64,000 bases of DNA. Origin: Micromonospora coerulea (GTDB lineage Bacteria > Actinomycetota > Actinomycetes > Mycobacteriales > Micromonosporaceae). The stretch lies in assembly GCF_016598485.1 (NCBI RefSeq), contig NZ_JAEMUW010000002.1, positions 124,001 through 188,000 on the forward strand, read 5' to 3'. The position numbers and the translations under genes are program-made. Positions 1 through 8,287 of this stretch are shown in pieces (positions within the stretch are counted from its first letter, which is position 1; each line of letters begins with the position of its first letter). The notes beneath the pieces are model-generated. The model worked only from the letters and a program-made list of their open reading frames with translations, did not search any database and had not been told where the DNA came from.

Positions 1-110
1 CACGCGGTGATGCCGTCGCGGTAGAGGTCGCCGAGCGCCTCGACCGGCGTCTCGTCAGCGGGCTGGGTGGCGGGCCACGGGTCGGTGACCGGCGCGGACT
101 GGGGGATCAT
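1..110 (-). CDS. N-terminus of an unidentified protein, cut by the window edge
   Basis: Only the first 36 codons are visible. The gene starts with an ATG at 108-110 and has an AGGAGGT ribosome site directly upstream, so the start is secure. The peptide begins MIPQSAPVTDP and reaches a LxDLYRDGI-like stretch. That stretch is reminiscent of the N-termini of actinobacterial phytanoyl-CoA dioxygenase-like proteins, but too little is present to assign a family. A promoter with an embedded palindrome lies just upstream, so the gene is probably the first of an operon controlled by a LacI-type repressor. Confidence 0.6.
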   Translation of the reverse strand, partial: MIPQSAPVTDPWPATQPADETPVEALGDLYRDGITA

Positions 111-138
111 CGGACCTCCTCGACGGCGGACGACCCGA

Positions 139-166
139 GTATTACAACGTTGTAGAAAACTGGCAA
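139..166 (-). promoter_or_regulatory. Promoter with palindromic operator upstream of the truncated left-edge gene
   Basis: On the minus strand TTGCCA (161-166) and TAATAC (139-144) are 16 nt apart and form a fair -35/-10 pair. The perfect 12-bp palindrome TACAACGTTGTA (143-154) lies between and partly over the -10. It has the central CG typical of LacI/GalR-family operators. The stretch is conspicuously AT-rich for this genome. Repression by a LacI-type regulator is inferred; no such gene is next to it in the window. Confidence 0.5.
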
Positions 167-276
167 GGGCGGGAACGGGGTACGGCACAGGCGCGGAGGT
201 ACGGCGTCCGGCCTCCGGGCGACGGACGCCCGTGCGGCATGATCAGGGACGGGTCAGCGGCGAAGGGAAGTGGACG

Positions 277-993
277 ATGCGGGTGGTGTCCCTGGTCCCG
301 TCGCTGACCGAGGCGGTGGCGCTGACCCGCCCCGAGGTGCTGGTCGGGGCGACGGACTGGTGCACACACCCGGCCGGACTCGACGTCGCCCGGGTCGGCG
401 GCAGCAAGTACCCGGACCTGGACCGGGTCTGCGCGCTCCGACCCGACCTGGTCCTGCTCAACGAGGAGGAGAACCGCCGGGCCGACGCCGACGCTCTGGT
501 CGCGGCCGGCGTGCCGGTGCTGGTCACCTTCCCGCGCACCGTGCCCGAGGCGCTCGCCGAGCTGGCCCGGCTGGTCGACGCCCTCGGCACGACCGCCGAG
601 CCGGACTGGCTGGTGGCGGCCCGGCGGGCCTGGGCCACCCGGCCCGAGCCGGAGACGCTCCGCCGGGCGGTCGTCCCGGTGTGGCGCCGCCCCTGGGTGG
701 TGCTCGGCAGCGCAACGTTCGCCGGCGACGTGCTGCGCCGGCTCGGCGTGGTGAACGCGTACGCCGAGCACCCCGAGCGCTACCCGCGCCCCACCCTGCA
801 CGAGCTGCGGGAGCGCCGGCCCGAGCTGGTGGTGCTGCCCGACGAGCCGTACCGGTTCACCGCCGACGACGGGCCGGAGTGCTTCCCCGGCGTACCGTCC
901 GCGCTGGTCTCCGGGCGGCACCTGACCTGGTACGGCCCGTCCCTCGCCGAGGCACCCGCGCTGCTCGCCGCCCAGCTCGCCCAGCCCGGCTGA
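277..993 (+). CDS. Helical-backbone metal receptor / cobalamin-binding-like protein
   Basis: The protein has 238 residues and begins MRVVSLVPSLTEAV, the usual opening of BtuF/TroA-like periplasmic-binding domains. The middle has RPDLVLLNEEENRR and the second lobe starts near VVPVWRRPWVVLGSATF. No signal peptide or lipobox is seen, so this is the cytosolic form of the fold found in many actinobacteria rather than a classic ABC binding protein. The ligand may be cobalamin or another metal chelate but cannot be read from sequence. The start was chosen at the ATG that gives this conserved opening; a longer reading frame upstream has no family-like residues. Confidence 0.8.
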   Translation: MRVVSLVPSLTEAVALTRPEVLVGATDWCTHPAGLDVARVGGSKYPDLDRVCALRPDLVLLNEEENRRADADALVAAGVPVLVTFPRTVPEALAELARLVDALGTTAEPDWLVAARRAWATRPEPETLRRAVVPVWRRPWVVLGSATFAGDVLRRLGVVNAYAEHPERYPRPTLHELRERRPELVVLPDEPYRFTADDGPECFPGVPSALVSGRHLTWYGPSLAEAPALLAAQLAQPG

Positions 994-1088
994 AGCGGGC
1001 CGACCGTCCCGCCCGGCCGGGCCCGCCGCCCTGGTCCACCGCGCACCGCGGCGGGCCCCACCCGGGTGCATGGGACCCGCCACCGCGC

Positions 1089-1786
1089 TCAGGCGATCGG
1101 GGTGGGGTGCACCGGGTCCAGCTCGACCGGGGTGCTGTCGTCCACGTCGTACCCGATCGCGTTGTGGACCGCAACCACGCCACTGACCTGGGCCGCGAGC
1201 CGGCCGGCGAGGTCGACGGCGGTCCGCCGGTCGAGCCGGCCGTCCAGGGTGACCGCGCCGTCGCGGACCTGGACGGTGACCAGGCCGTCCCGCACGGCGA
1301 GCACCCGGCGCAGCACCTCCTGCACCACGTCCGTACGGATCGCGGCGTCGCTGCGCAGGTGCACCCGGAGCCGGTCACTGCGGGTCACGATGCCGACCAG
1401 CCGGCCCAGGTCGTCCAGCACCGGCAGTCGCTTGACCGCCTCGCGGTCATCAGCCGGGCCGCTGCCGGGAGCGACGCCTCCGCGAAGGTGGTCACCGCCG
1501 GGGCCGTCATCAGGTCCCGGGCGAGCACCGCGTCCGCCTTCTCCCGGGCGGTCCGCCGGCGCCGCCCCTCGAAGACCCGCCGCTCGTCCGGATGCCCGGC
1601 CCGCTCCACCTTGTGCAGCAGGTCGGCCTCGGACACCACCCCCAGCACCCGGCGGAAGTCGTCCACCACCGGCACGGCGCTGATGCCCCGCCGGATCAGC
1701 GCGTCGACGATTTGGCGGTAGGGGGTCTCCTCCCCCACCGTCACGACGTCCCTGGTCATCACGTCGCCCACCTGCCACGTCCTCAT
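1089..1786 (-). pseudogene. CBS-CBS-BON domain protein interrupted by a frameshift
   Basis: The ATG at 1784-1786 is preceded by AGGAGGT. The first frame encodes a CBS domain (MRTWQVGDVMTRDVVTVGEE onward), a linker, and the start of a second CBS domain up to ARLMTA. The rest of that CBS domain (AVKRLPVLDDLGRLVGIVTR) and a C-terminal BON domain lie in the next frame. Restoring one base near 1437-1445 joins them into about 232 residues, the usual size of such proteins. CBS pairs bind adenyl nucleotides and BON domains may bind membranes; a stress or signalling role is likely. A sequencing error and a true one-base deletion cannot be told apart here. Confidence 0.8.
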
Positions 1787-2013
1787 CACGACCTCCTCGG
1801 CCCGGGTTCTCCACCCGCACCATAGGTCCGGGTCGACGGCCCGGGTCAGAGCCGGTGGACCGGGGCGGAGAGGCCGACCGGACCGGGCCGGAAGGGGTCC
1901 AAGGTCCCGGTCAGGAGCGGCCCGGTCGGCCCTGACCGGGACACCGGGACAGGAGTGGAATGAAAGTGCCACCGGGAAGCGCGGTGCGAGGCACAAGAAG
2001 GGACGTGGAGACC

Positions 2014-2580
2014 ATGACCGCGACAGTCGAGCGGATCACCGCCAACACCAGGGTTCCGGCGGCCGAGACCACCCGGGACGTGGAGGCCACCCGGCAGCGG
2101 GCCACCCGGTACGTCTTCGCCGGGCTCCGGATCGCGCTGGGCTGGACCTTCCTCTGGGCCTTCCTGGACAAGCTGTTCGGCCTGGGACACGGGACCGCGG
2201 CGAAGAACGCCTGGATCAACGGGGGCAGCCCCACCAAGGGCTTCCTCACCTTCGGCGCCGCCGGCCCGTTCGAGGGCTTCTACCACGAGATCGCGGGCGC
2301 GGCCTGGGCGGACTGGCTGTTCATGCTCGGCCTCGCGGCCATCGGCGTGGCCCTGCTGCTCGGCATCGGGATGCGGGTCACCGCGGTCGCCGGCGGGATC
2401 CTGCTGGTCATGATGTGGACCGTCGTTCTGCCCCCCGAGAACAACCTGTTCATGGACGACCACCTGATCTACGCGGGCCTGCTGGCCGGTCTGGCCCTGG
2501 TCGGTGCCGGCAACACCCTCGGACTGGGCCGGGTGTGGGCGAGGCTCCCGATCGTCCGGCGGTTCGGCTGGCTCAAGTGA
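2014..2580 (+). CDS. DoxX-family integral membrane protein
   Basis: This 188-residue protein has a charged N-terminus of about 30 residues followed by about four hydrophobic segments. Conserved-looking stretches include LRIALGWTFLWAFLDKLFGLG and the HLIYAGLLAGLALV region. The pattern matches DoxX/DoxD-like membrane proteins, linked to thiosulfate:quinone oxidoreduction or general redox defence. Substrate is unknown. The ATG at 2014 follows a GGAG-like ribosome site; an upstream in-frame ATG at 1960 has a poorer context. Two strong hairpins follow, so it is probably a single-gene transcript. Confidence 0.85.
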   Translation: MTATVERITANTRVPAAETTRDVEATRQRATRYVFAGLRIALGWTFLWAFLDKLFGLGHGTAAKNAWINGGSPTKGFLTFGAAGPFEGFYHEIAGAAWADWLFMLGLAAIGVALLLGIGMRVTAVAGGILLVMMWTVVLPPENNLFMDDHLIYAGLLAGLALVGAGNTLGLGRVWARLPIVRRFGWLK

Positions 2581-2612
2581 CGTGACGGCAACGGGCAGTA
2601 CCACCTCGACAG

Positions 2613-2641
2613 GGCGGGCGTCACCGGCGGTGACGCCCGCC
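2613..2641 (+). terminator. Hairpin terminator after the DoxX gene
   Basis: Perfect 13-bp arms GGCGGGCGTCACC (2613-2625) and GGTGACGCCCGCC (2629-2641) with a 3-nt loop lie 33 nt after the stop. There is no long T-run, as is common in actinobacteria. Confidence 0.85.
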
Positions 2642-2655
2642 GTTCCGTAGGCCCA

Positions 2656-2689
2656 CCGGTCCCCGCCGCCGACCAGCGGCGGGGACCGG
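2656..2689 (+). terminator. Second tandem hairpin after the DoxX gene
   Basis: Perfect 14-bp arms CCGGTCCCCGCCGC (2656-2669) and GCGGCGGGGACCGG (2676-2689) with a 6-nt loop directly follow the first hairpin and separate DoxX from the FKBP gene. Confidence 0.8.
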
Positions 2690-2764
2690 CGCGTATCGGC
2701 CGGCCACGATCCGGCAGGATCGACCGGGAACGGACACATCACCCGTCGAGGTAGGAGTTTGCGA

Positions 2765-3133
2765 ATGGACAAGCCCGAGGTAGGCCCGATCGAGGGCGCC
2801 CCGCCCGCCGATCTCGTCATCGAGGACATCACCGTCGGCGAGGGCCCGGAGGCCCGCCCCGGTCAGCTGGCCAGCGTGCACTACGTCGGCGTGGCCCACT
2901 CGACCGGCCGCGAGTTCGACGCGTCGTGGAACCGCGGCGAGAGCTTCGAGTTCCCGCTCGGCGGCGGCCAGGTCATCGCCGGCTGGGACCAGGGCGTGGT
3001 GGGCATGAAGGTCGGCGGCCGGCGTCGGCTGACCATCCCGCCGCACCTGGGCTACGGCAGCCGGGGCGCCGGCGGGGTCATCAAGCCCAACGAGACGCTG
3101 GTCTTCGTCGTCGACCTGCTCGGCGTGAGCTGA
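2765..3133 (+). CDS. FKBP-type peptidyl-prolyl cis-trans isomerase
   Basis: This 122-residue single-domain FKBP is predicted to catalyse cis-trans isomerisation of X-Pro bonds. Family residues are clear: ASVHYVGVAHSTGREFDASW, the FEFPLGGGQVIAGWDQGVVGMKVGGRR core, IPPHLGYGSRGAGG, and NETLVFVVDLL at the end. No signal peptide is present, so it is cytosolic. The start is the ATG seven bases after AGGAG (2753-2757); an in-frame TTG two codons upstream is too close to that site. Confidence 0.95.
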   Translation: MDKPEVGPIEGAPPADLVIEDITVGEGPEARPGQLASVHYVGVAHSTGREFDASWNRGESFEFPLGGGQVIAGWDQGVVGMKVGGRRRLTIPPHLGYGSRGAGGVIKPNETLVFVVDLLGVS

Positions 3134-3214
3134 CCGGACCACCGGACGCGGCAGCGGGTCCGTCGGCATCAGGCCGGCGGCCCGCGCCGGTTCCGGCCCC
3201 GCACCGACGGTGGG

Positions 3215-3580
3215 TCAGGCTGGCAGGAGCTGAGCGTCCCCCGCCGCGCCGACGGCCGCCGACTCACGCACCGGCAGCACCCGGTGCAGGCCGGTGGCTC
3301 GCAGCACCCGGGCCACGACTGGATCCGGGTCGACCAGCACCAGCTCGCCGCCGCGCGCCCGGACCCGCAGGTGGGTCGCGACCAGCGCGCGCACCCCGGC
3401 GGCGGAGAGCATCCGCACCCCGGAGAGGTCCAGCCGCAGCACCGGCCGTGCCGGGGCCGCCCAGAGCGCGGCCTGGAACGACCTGACGGTCGCGATGTCG
3501 ATCTCGCCGACCGCCCGGACGTCGACCACCTGGTCACCGACGCTGAGCTCCACGTGGAAGCGGTCGCTGTGCTGTCCCAT
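3215..3580 (-). CDS. STAS-domain protein (anti-sigma-factor-antagonist-like)
   Basis: The 121-residue STAS fold contains VGEIDIATVRSFQAAL, LRLDLSGVRMLSAAGVRAL and RGGELVLVDPDP. In classic anti-anti-sigma factors the loop after LDLSGV reads DSSG with a phosphorylated serine. Here it reads SAAG, so the usual phospho-acceptor is absent. The protein may therefore bind a partner without the standard kinase switch. No anti-sigma kinase gene adjoins it. It converges on the FKBP gene. Confidence 0.85.
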   Translation of the reverse strand: MGQHSDRFHVELSVGDQVVDVRAVGEIDIATVRSFQAALWAAPARPVLRLDLSGVRMLSAAGVRALVATHLRVRARGGELVLVDPDPVVARVLRATGLHRVLPVRESAAVGAAGDAQLLPA

Positions 3581-3814
3581 GCCGACGAACCTATCCGCCG
3601 GGACCGACAGTTCCGGCCCGCTGAGGCCCGGGACCCGGGTACGTCCCGGGTCCGACCCCGAGGACGTCAGGGTCGGCGCTCCGGTGCTTCACAGGATGTG
3701 CCGGGCTCCGCGGGGTGCCGCTGAGGCGCGGGTCAGTCGACCGGGTCCGGGGACGCGGCCCCGACACGCCAACGGGTGCTGCCTGGCGGCGCATCGGCGG
3801 GTGACAATCAGCGG

Positions 3815-4831
3815 ATGGTTCCCCGCCAGCGCCCGCCCCGACTGATCCGGCCCGTCCGCGAGCCGGCCACGGTCCCCCCGCCCCTGGAGGGCCCGTGGGC
3901 CCCCACCGACCTGCGGCTCGACCGGGCCGACCTGCTGCCCCTGCCCGACGGCGCGCACGGGCCGGAGGACGTACTGATCGACCCGGACGGCCGGGTGATC
4001 AGCGGCGACGAGGACGGCCGGCTCTGGTGGTGGCCGGCGGACGCGCCGGCGGGCACCCGACCGCGGCTGCTCGCCGAGACCGGTGGCCGGCCGCTGGGCA
4101 TCGAGCTCGACCCGGTCGACGGGGCGCTGGTGGTCTGCGACGCCTACCGGGGGCTGCTGCGGATCACCCCGGACGGCGTCGTGCACGAGCTGACCGGCAG
4201 CGCGCCGCCGGTGCACCTCGCCGACAACGCCACGGTGGCCCGGGACGGCACCATCTACTTCACCGACTCCTCCGACCGGTTCCCGCTCTCGCACTGGAAG
4301 AAGGACCTGCTGGAGCACCGGCCCAACGGCCGGGTGCTGGCGTACGACCGGCGGACCGGGCGGACGGAGGTGGTCACGAGCGGGCTCTACTTCCCCAACG
4401 GGGTGGCGCTGACCCCGGACGAGTCGGCGCTGATGCTGGTGGAGACGGCCACCCACCGGCTGCTCCGGGTCGACCTGCCGGACGGGCGGGCCACCGTGCT
4501 GAGCGACCTGCCGGCGTACCCGGACAACGTCGCCGCGGTGGGTGACGGGACGTACTGGGTCGCCCTGCCCAGCCCGCGCCTGCCCATCATGGAGCGGCTG
4601 CTGCCGCATCCCCGGGTACGCCAGGTGGTGGCCCTGCTGCCGGGCGCGGTGCAGCCGCAGCCCCGCCGGTACGGCCTGGTGGCGCTGGTCGACGGCGAGG
4701 GGCGGGTGCTCCGGACGTTGCACGGCCCGACCGGGGCGTACTCGATGATCACCGGCGTCCGGCAGCACGGCGACCAGCTCTGGCTCGGCAGCCTGACCGC
4801 GACGGGCGTGGCCCGGGTGCGCCTCGACTGA
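3815..4831 (+). CDS. SMP-30/gluconolactonase/strictosidine-synthase-like beta-propeller protein
   Basis: The 338-residue protein shows the repeated blade pattern of six-bladed calcium-dependent propellers: GPEDVLIDPDGRVISGDEDGRLW, RPLGIELDPVDGALVVCDAYRGLLRI, LADNATVARDGTIYFTDSSDRF, FPNGVALTPDESALMLVETATHRLLRVDL and LPAYPDNVAAVGDGTYWVAL. The last two motifs are typical of the strictosidine-synthase branch. It is probably a hydrolase of lactones or related esters, but the substrate is unknown. No signal peptide is evident. The start at 3815 is a guess because the ribosome site is weak; a frame extends 13 codons further upstream. Confidence 0.85.
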   Translation: MVPRQRPPRLIRPVREPATVPPPLEGPWAPTDLRLDRADLLPLPDGAHGPEDVLIDPDGRVISGDEDGRLWWWPADAPAGTRPRLLAETGGRPLGIELDPVDGALVVCDAYRGLLRITPDGVVHELTGSAPPVHLADNATVARDGTIYFTDSSDRFPLSHWKKDLLEHRPNGRVLAYDRRTGRTEVVTSGLYFPNGVALTPDESALMLVETATHRLLRVDLPDGRATVLSDLPAYPDNVAAVGDGTYWVALPSPRLPIMERLLPHPRVRQVVALLPGAVQPQPRRYGLVALVDGEGRVLRTLHGPTGAYSMITGVRQHGDQLWLGSLTATGVARVRLD

Positions 4832-4846
4832 GCGGCCGTGCCGACC

Positions 4847-4874
4847 GGCCCGCCACCGGGAGAGGTGGCGGGCC
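4847..4874. terminator. Bidirectional hairpin between SMP-30 and L,D-transpeptidase genes
   Basis: Perfect 11-bp arms GGCCCGCCACC (4847-4857) and GGTGGCGGGCC (4864-4874) with a 6-nt loop sit between two convergent genes and can serve both. Confidence 0.85.
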
Positions 4875-4898
4875 GGGCGGTCGTTCCTCCCCGGTGGG

Positions 4899-6170
4899 TC
4901 AGCCGCCGCTGGCCGAGGGGGCCGGTGCGGGCGCCGAACCGCCGGCCACCGCGCCCGGGTGCGGCGTGCTGCTGGGGGTGGGCTTCAGCCCCGGCGGGAC
5001 GGGCAGGGCGCTGCCCTTGGCGAAGTCGTCCCAGCTGACGTTCCAGGCGGTCCAGCCGTTGCCCTGATCCAACTTCACCTCGGTGCCCTTGACGGTCACC
5101 AGGTCACCGACCTGTGTGACTCCCATCAGCCAGTGCGCCGCATCGGCCGAGACATTGGTGCAGCCGTGCGAGACGTTGATGTTGCCCTGGTCCCCCTCCG
5201 ACCACGGCGCGGAGTGGATGAACTCGCCGCCCCAGGTGAGGCGCTGCGCGTCGTCAACGTCGACCACGTAGCCGCCGTTCGGGTCCCCCCGGGTGTCGAA
5301 GGTGGTCCGATCGAACTTCTCCATGATCACCATGTTGCCGCTGGAGGTCGGGGTGCTCGACTTGCCGAGGCTCACCGGGATCTTGCGGAGCAGCTTGCCG
5401 TCCCGGTAGACCGACATCTGCTTGGTGGCGTTGTCGATGTCGAGCGAGACCTGCCGGCCGATGTTCGAGGTCGCGGTGTGGTCGGCGTCGCCGATGGCGT
5501 CCTTGCCGATCGGCAGCCCCTGCAGGGCGCTCCGTACGCTGATCTTCGTGCCGGGCTTCCAGAAATCAGGTGCCCGGTATTCGACCTGCTTGCCGTCCTC
5601 CACCCACGACCAGGTGCCCGGCTGCGGCGGGTCGGTCTTCACGAACAATCGCCGTTGCACGTCCGCCCGGGCCTCTTTCGGAATTGGCGGATCGAACGCG
5701 ACGGTTAGCGGCAGAGCCGTCCCGTACGTCTGATTACTGGTGAAATAAAGCTCGGTGGTGATGGCCGGCTTGGACGATTTCGCCATCGTGGTGAACGTCG
5801 TCTTCTGCGTGGTGGTACGTCCGGAACCGCCGGTCGCGGTCACCTCCGCGGTGTACGTCCTCGAATTCTGCAACGGCTTGGTGGGCACCCAGCTCGACCC
5901 GTCCTCCCGCGGTTCGGCCGGCACCTGCGCGCCTTTGTCGTCGGTGAGCCGCACTGCGCTGATCTTCCCGTTCGTGACCTTCGCGCCCACCTCGGCGCTG
6001 ATCGGCACATCCTTGGTCCGGTCCGTCGGTGTCACGACAACCGCCGGCGGGGCCGCCTTCTTGTGCCCCGGCTTCGCGGCCTCCCGCTGACCGGCGGTGC
6101 AGCCGCCGATCACCAAGGGTGTGACTGCGATGGTTACCGCGAACAGCCTCAGTCGCCGTCTCACATCCAT
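4899..6170 (-). CDS. L,D-transpeptidase lipoprotein with Ig-like domain
   Basis: The 423-residue enzyme is predicted to form 3-3 cross-links in peptidoglycan. It starts with an Arg-rich signal and a lipobox (LVIGGC). An Ig-like Big_5-type domain (VVVTPTDRTKDVPISAEVGAKV onward) follows, and then a YkuD catalytic domain with the signature SHGCTN, catalytic Cys at about residue 337 and nearby His at about 335. The tail is Pro/Ser/Ala-rich. This architecture matches actinobacterial and mycobacterial Ldt lipoproteins. The ATG at 6168-6170 was chosen because it directly precedes the signal; a longer frame upstream lacks signal-like residues. Confidence 0.93.
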   Translation of the reverse strand: MDVRRRLRLFAVTIAVTPLVIGGCTAGQREAAKPGHKKAAPPAVVVTPTDRTKDVPISAEVGAKVTNGKISAVRLTDDKGAQVPAEPREDGSSWVPTKPLQNSRTYTAEVTATGGSGRTTTQKTTFTTMAKSSKPAITTELYFTSNQTYGTALPLTVAFDPPIPKEARADVQRRLFVKTDPPQPGTWSWVEDGKQVEYRAPDFWKPGTKISVRSALQGLPIGKDAIGDADHTATSNIGRQVSLDIDNATKQMSVYRDGKLLRKIPVSLGKSSTPTSSGNMVIMEKFDRTTFDTRGDPNGGYVVDVDDAQRLTWGGEFIHSAPWSEGDQGNINVSHGCTNVSADAAHWLMGVTQVGDLVTVKGTEVKLDQGNGWTAWNVSWDDFAKGSALPVPPGLKPTPSSTPHPGAVAGGSAPAPAPSASGG

Positions 6171-6368
6171 ATTCCGCACCCCATTTCCAGTCCCCGTTGG
6201 CCCCATTCTGTACGGCACCTCTCCGGCCCGGTCGCACTTTTGGGGGAAATGGTGGGCGAAGGGCCGGCCATTTGATGTCGGATGTGCCCGACAGGTGACG
6301 AGCGGGCCACGACGTCCGGGATCGGCAATCCTGGGCGGGCCGCGCACGGACGTGCCGGAGCGGGCCGG

Positions 6369-8048
6369 TCAGTCCCAGTCCTCGTCGCCGTGGTTACGGT
6401 CCCACCGCCCGCCCAGTGGCGGGGTGTCCAGCCGGGTCGCCGCCGCGGCGTTGCCGGCGAAGTCGTTGTCCTCCACCCGGCAGTCCACCCAGCTGCCCCG
6501 GTCCGTGACCCACAGGCCGTGGGTCTGCGTCCGCTCGTCGTGGTTGTCCCACACCCGGTTCCCGCGGATCGTCGTCGCGTCGAACGTCGCGTTGATGGCG
6601 ATGCCGGCGCGGATCGGCGGCGCGGCCGGGAGCTCGTACGGGGTGCCGGGCAGCGGCGTGTCGCCGCTCCACGAGGTGCAGCCGTCGGGGCGTACCGGGG
6701 CGAGGGAGAGTTCGGAGCCGGTGTTGGCGGCCACCACGGCGACCCGCTGGCCGACCCGCAGCACCTTGCCGCGGTGGCCGTCGTGCGGCCAGTCCGCCGC
6801 CCGGTCGACCAGCTTCCGGTCGCTGTAGCGGACGGTCTCGCCCCCGCCGGTGCAGGCCCCGCCGCACTGCCGGCCGTTGTTGCGGATGCGGTTGTTGAGC
6901 AGCACGCTGTCGGTCATCGCCCGGTCGATCCGGATGCCGTCCAGGCCGTTACCCCAGAACTCGTTGCTCTCGATCACGATGTCCATCGCCGGGTCCTGGT
7001 ACCCGCGGCCGAGGTTGTGCTCGTGGTATCCGTACTGGCCGTTGCCGCTGATCCGGTTGCCCCGCACGGTGTACGGACCGGGCGTGTTGCCCACGCTGAC
7101 GCCGTCGGCCAGGTTGCCGTCAATCACGCAGTCGGTCAGCAGGCCGCCCCGCCCGGCCACTCCCGCGGTGCCGTTGGCCGAGATGTCGAAGCCCGCCTCC
7201 AGGTTCCCGGTCATCGTGCAGGCCGTGACGATCAGCCCGTCGGCCCCCCAGTCGGAGATGCCGAACCGGTTGCCCTGGCTGTGGCAGCCGACGATCCGGT
7301 AGCCGCGCGGCGGCGGCCAGTGGGCCTTCTGCAGCTCGAGGAAGATGCCGTTGGTGCCGTTGCCCAGGGTGGTGCAGTTGGCGATGGTGAGCCGCTCGAC
7401 GGTTCCCCAGCCGCCGATGCCGACGCCGATGCCGGCGCCGCCCATCTCCTCGCCGTTGTCCAGCCGGCCGCAGCCGACCACCATCACGCCGTCGATAATG
7501 CTGTCCTGCAGGAAGTCGCAGCCCAGCCCGGTGGCCGCGGTGTGGTGGATGTACAGGTTGCGGAACACCCCGCGCACCACGTACTGCAGGCCCAGCCCCT
7601 TGGCCAGGTAGTTGTACTCCGCCATCGCCACGCCCGAGCCGTCGATCTCGAAGTCGGCGAAGGTGCAGTCGGCGATGTGCCGGTCCCGGCTCGCGCCGTG
7701 CTGCACGGTGGTCCAGAAGGCCAGCGGCGTCGGGTCGGCCCGGTTGCCCTCGTTGCTCAGCACGAACCGGGTCGCGGCCGGGCCGGCGCCGATCAGCGAC
7801 ACCCCGCTGCGCCAGACGGTCCCGGCGTCGCGGACGGAGTAGATCCCCGGCGGGCAGTAGATCACCCGCGCCCGTCCGTCGGCGACGTAGCCGTCGCCGA
7901 GCCGGTCCACCAGCGCGGCCAGCGCCGGCTGATCGTTGGTCACCCCGTCGCCGGTCAGGCCGTAATCGTGGGCGTCGCACCAGAGCGGCGCGCCCGCGAC
8001 GGCCGGGCGGCGGTTCCGCACGGTGGGCGGCAGTTGCTGGTACGACAC
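6369..8048 (-). CDS. Right-handed parallel beta-helix (pectate-lyase-like) protein
   Basis: The 559-residue protein opens with a Pectate_lyase_3-type segment (DAHDYGLTGDGVTNDQPALAAL and YCPPGIYSVRDAG). Many short coils of the type NRISGNG, NEFWGNGLDGI and NRIRNNG follow, the signature of a parallel beta-helix. It probably binds or cleaves a polysaccharide; no catalytic triad could be assigned. No signal peptide is seen after the chosen GTG start at 8048. That start has a GAGGAG site six bases upstream and is preferred over an ATG 52 codons earlier. A short insertion (residues about 425-480) carries several cysteines and charged residues that break the coil pattern. Confidence 0.85.
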   Translation of the reverse strand: MSYQQLPPTVRNRRPAVAGAPLWCDAHDYGLTGDGVTNDQPALAALVDRLGDGYVADGRARVIYCPPGIYSVRDAGTVWRSGVSLIGAGPAATRFVLSNEGNRADPTPLAFWTTVQHGASRDRHIADCTFADFEIDGSGVAMAEYNYLAKGLGLQYVVRGVFRNLYIHHTAATGLGCDFLQDSIIDGVMVVGCGRLDNGEEMGGAGIGVGIGGWGTVERLTIANCTTLGNGTNGIFLELQKAHWPPPRGYRIVGCHSQGNRFGISDWGADGLIVTACTMTGNLEAGFDISANGTAGVAGRGGLLTDCVIDGNLADGVSVGNTPGPYTVRGNRISGNGQYGYHEHNLGRGYQDPAMDIVIESNEFWGNGLDGIRIDRAMTDSVLLNNRIRNNGRQCGGACTGGGETVRYSDRKLVDRAADWPHDGHRGKVLRVGQRVAVVAANTGSELSLAPVRPDGCTSWSGDTPLPGTPYELPAAPPIRAGIAINATFDATTIRGNRVWDNHDERTQTHGLWVTDRGSWVDCRVEDNDFAGNAAAATRLDTPPLGGRWDRNHGDEDWD

Positions 8049-8223
8049 GGCTGCTCCTCTGGGACTCCAGGCGACGACGGCCTCGGATTCCCGGCCTCCC
8101 GAGCGGTTAACACCGCGGGACGGGCACGGGGAGCAGATGCGACAGACCGGACGGCGGTGGACTGCACCGCCTTCCGGGGGCGGTCCGGCCAACGCCGGCG
8201 ACACCGGTCAGCGCCGGGGAACC

Positions 8224-8249
8224 GACCCGCACGGCAGCCCGTGCGGGTC
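8224..8249 (-). terminator. Hairpin downstream of the bkd operon
   Basis: Perfect 11-bp arms GACCCGCACGG (8224-8234) and CCGTGCGGGTC (8239-8249) with a 4-nt loop. One of a tandem pair beyond the stop of bkdC. Confidence 0.85.
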
Positions 8250-8250
8250 G

Positions 8251-8280
8251 GAGCCGGCCGCCCGGACGGGCGGCCGGCTC
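8251..8280 (-). terminator. Hairpin directly after bkdC
   Basis: Perfect 14-bp arms GAGCCGGCCGCCCG (8251-8264) and CGGGCGGCCGGCTC (8267-8280) lie 7 nt past the bkdC stop. It is followed by the second hairpin at 8224-8249. Confidence 0.88.
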
Positions 8281-8287
8281 CGCGCCA

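Noticed and set aside
142..1083. Long minus-strand frame opposite the metal-receptor gene
   Set aside because: Shadow of a high-GC gene: Gly/Arg/Ala/Pro-rich with no domain.
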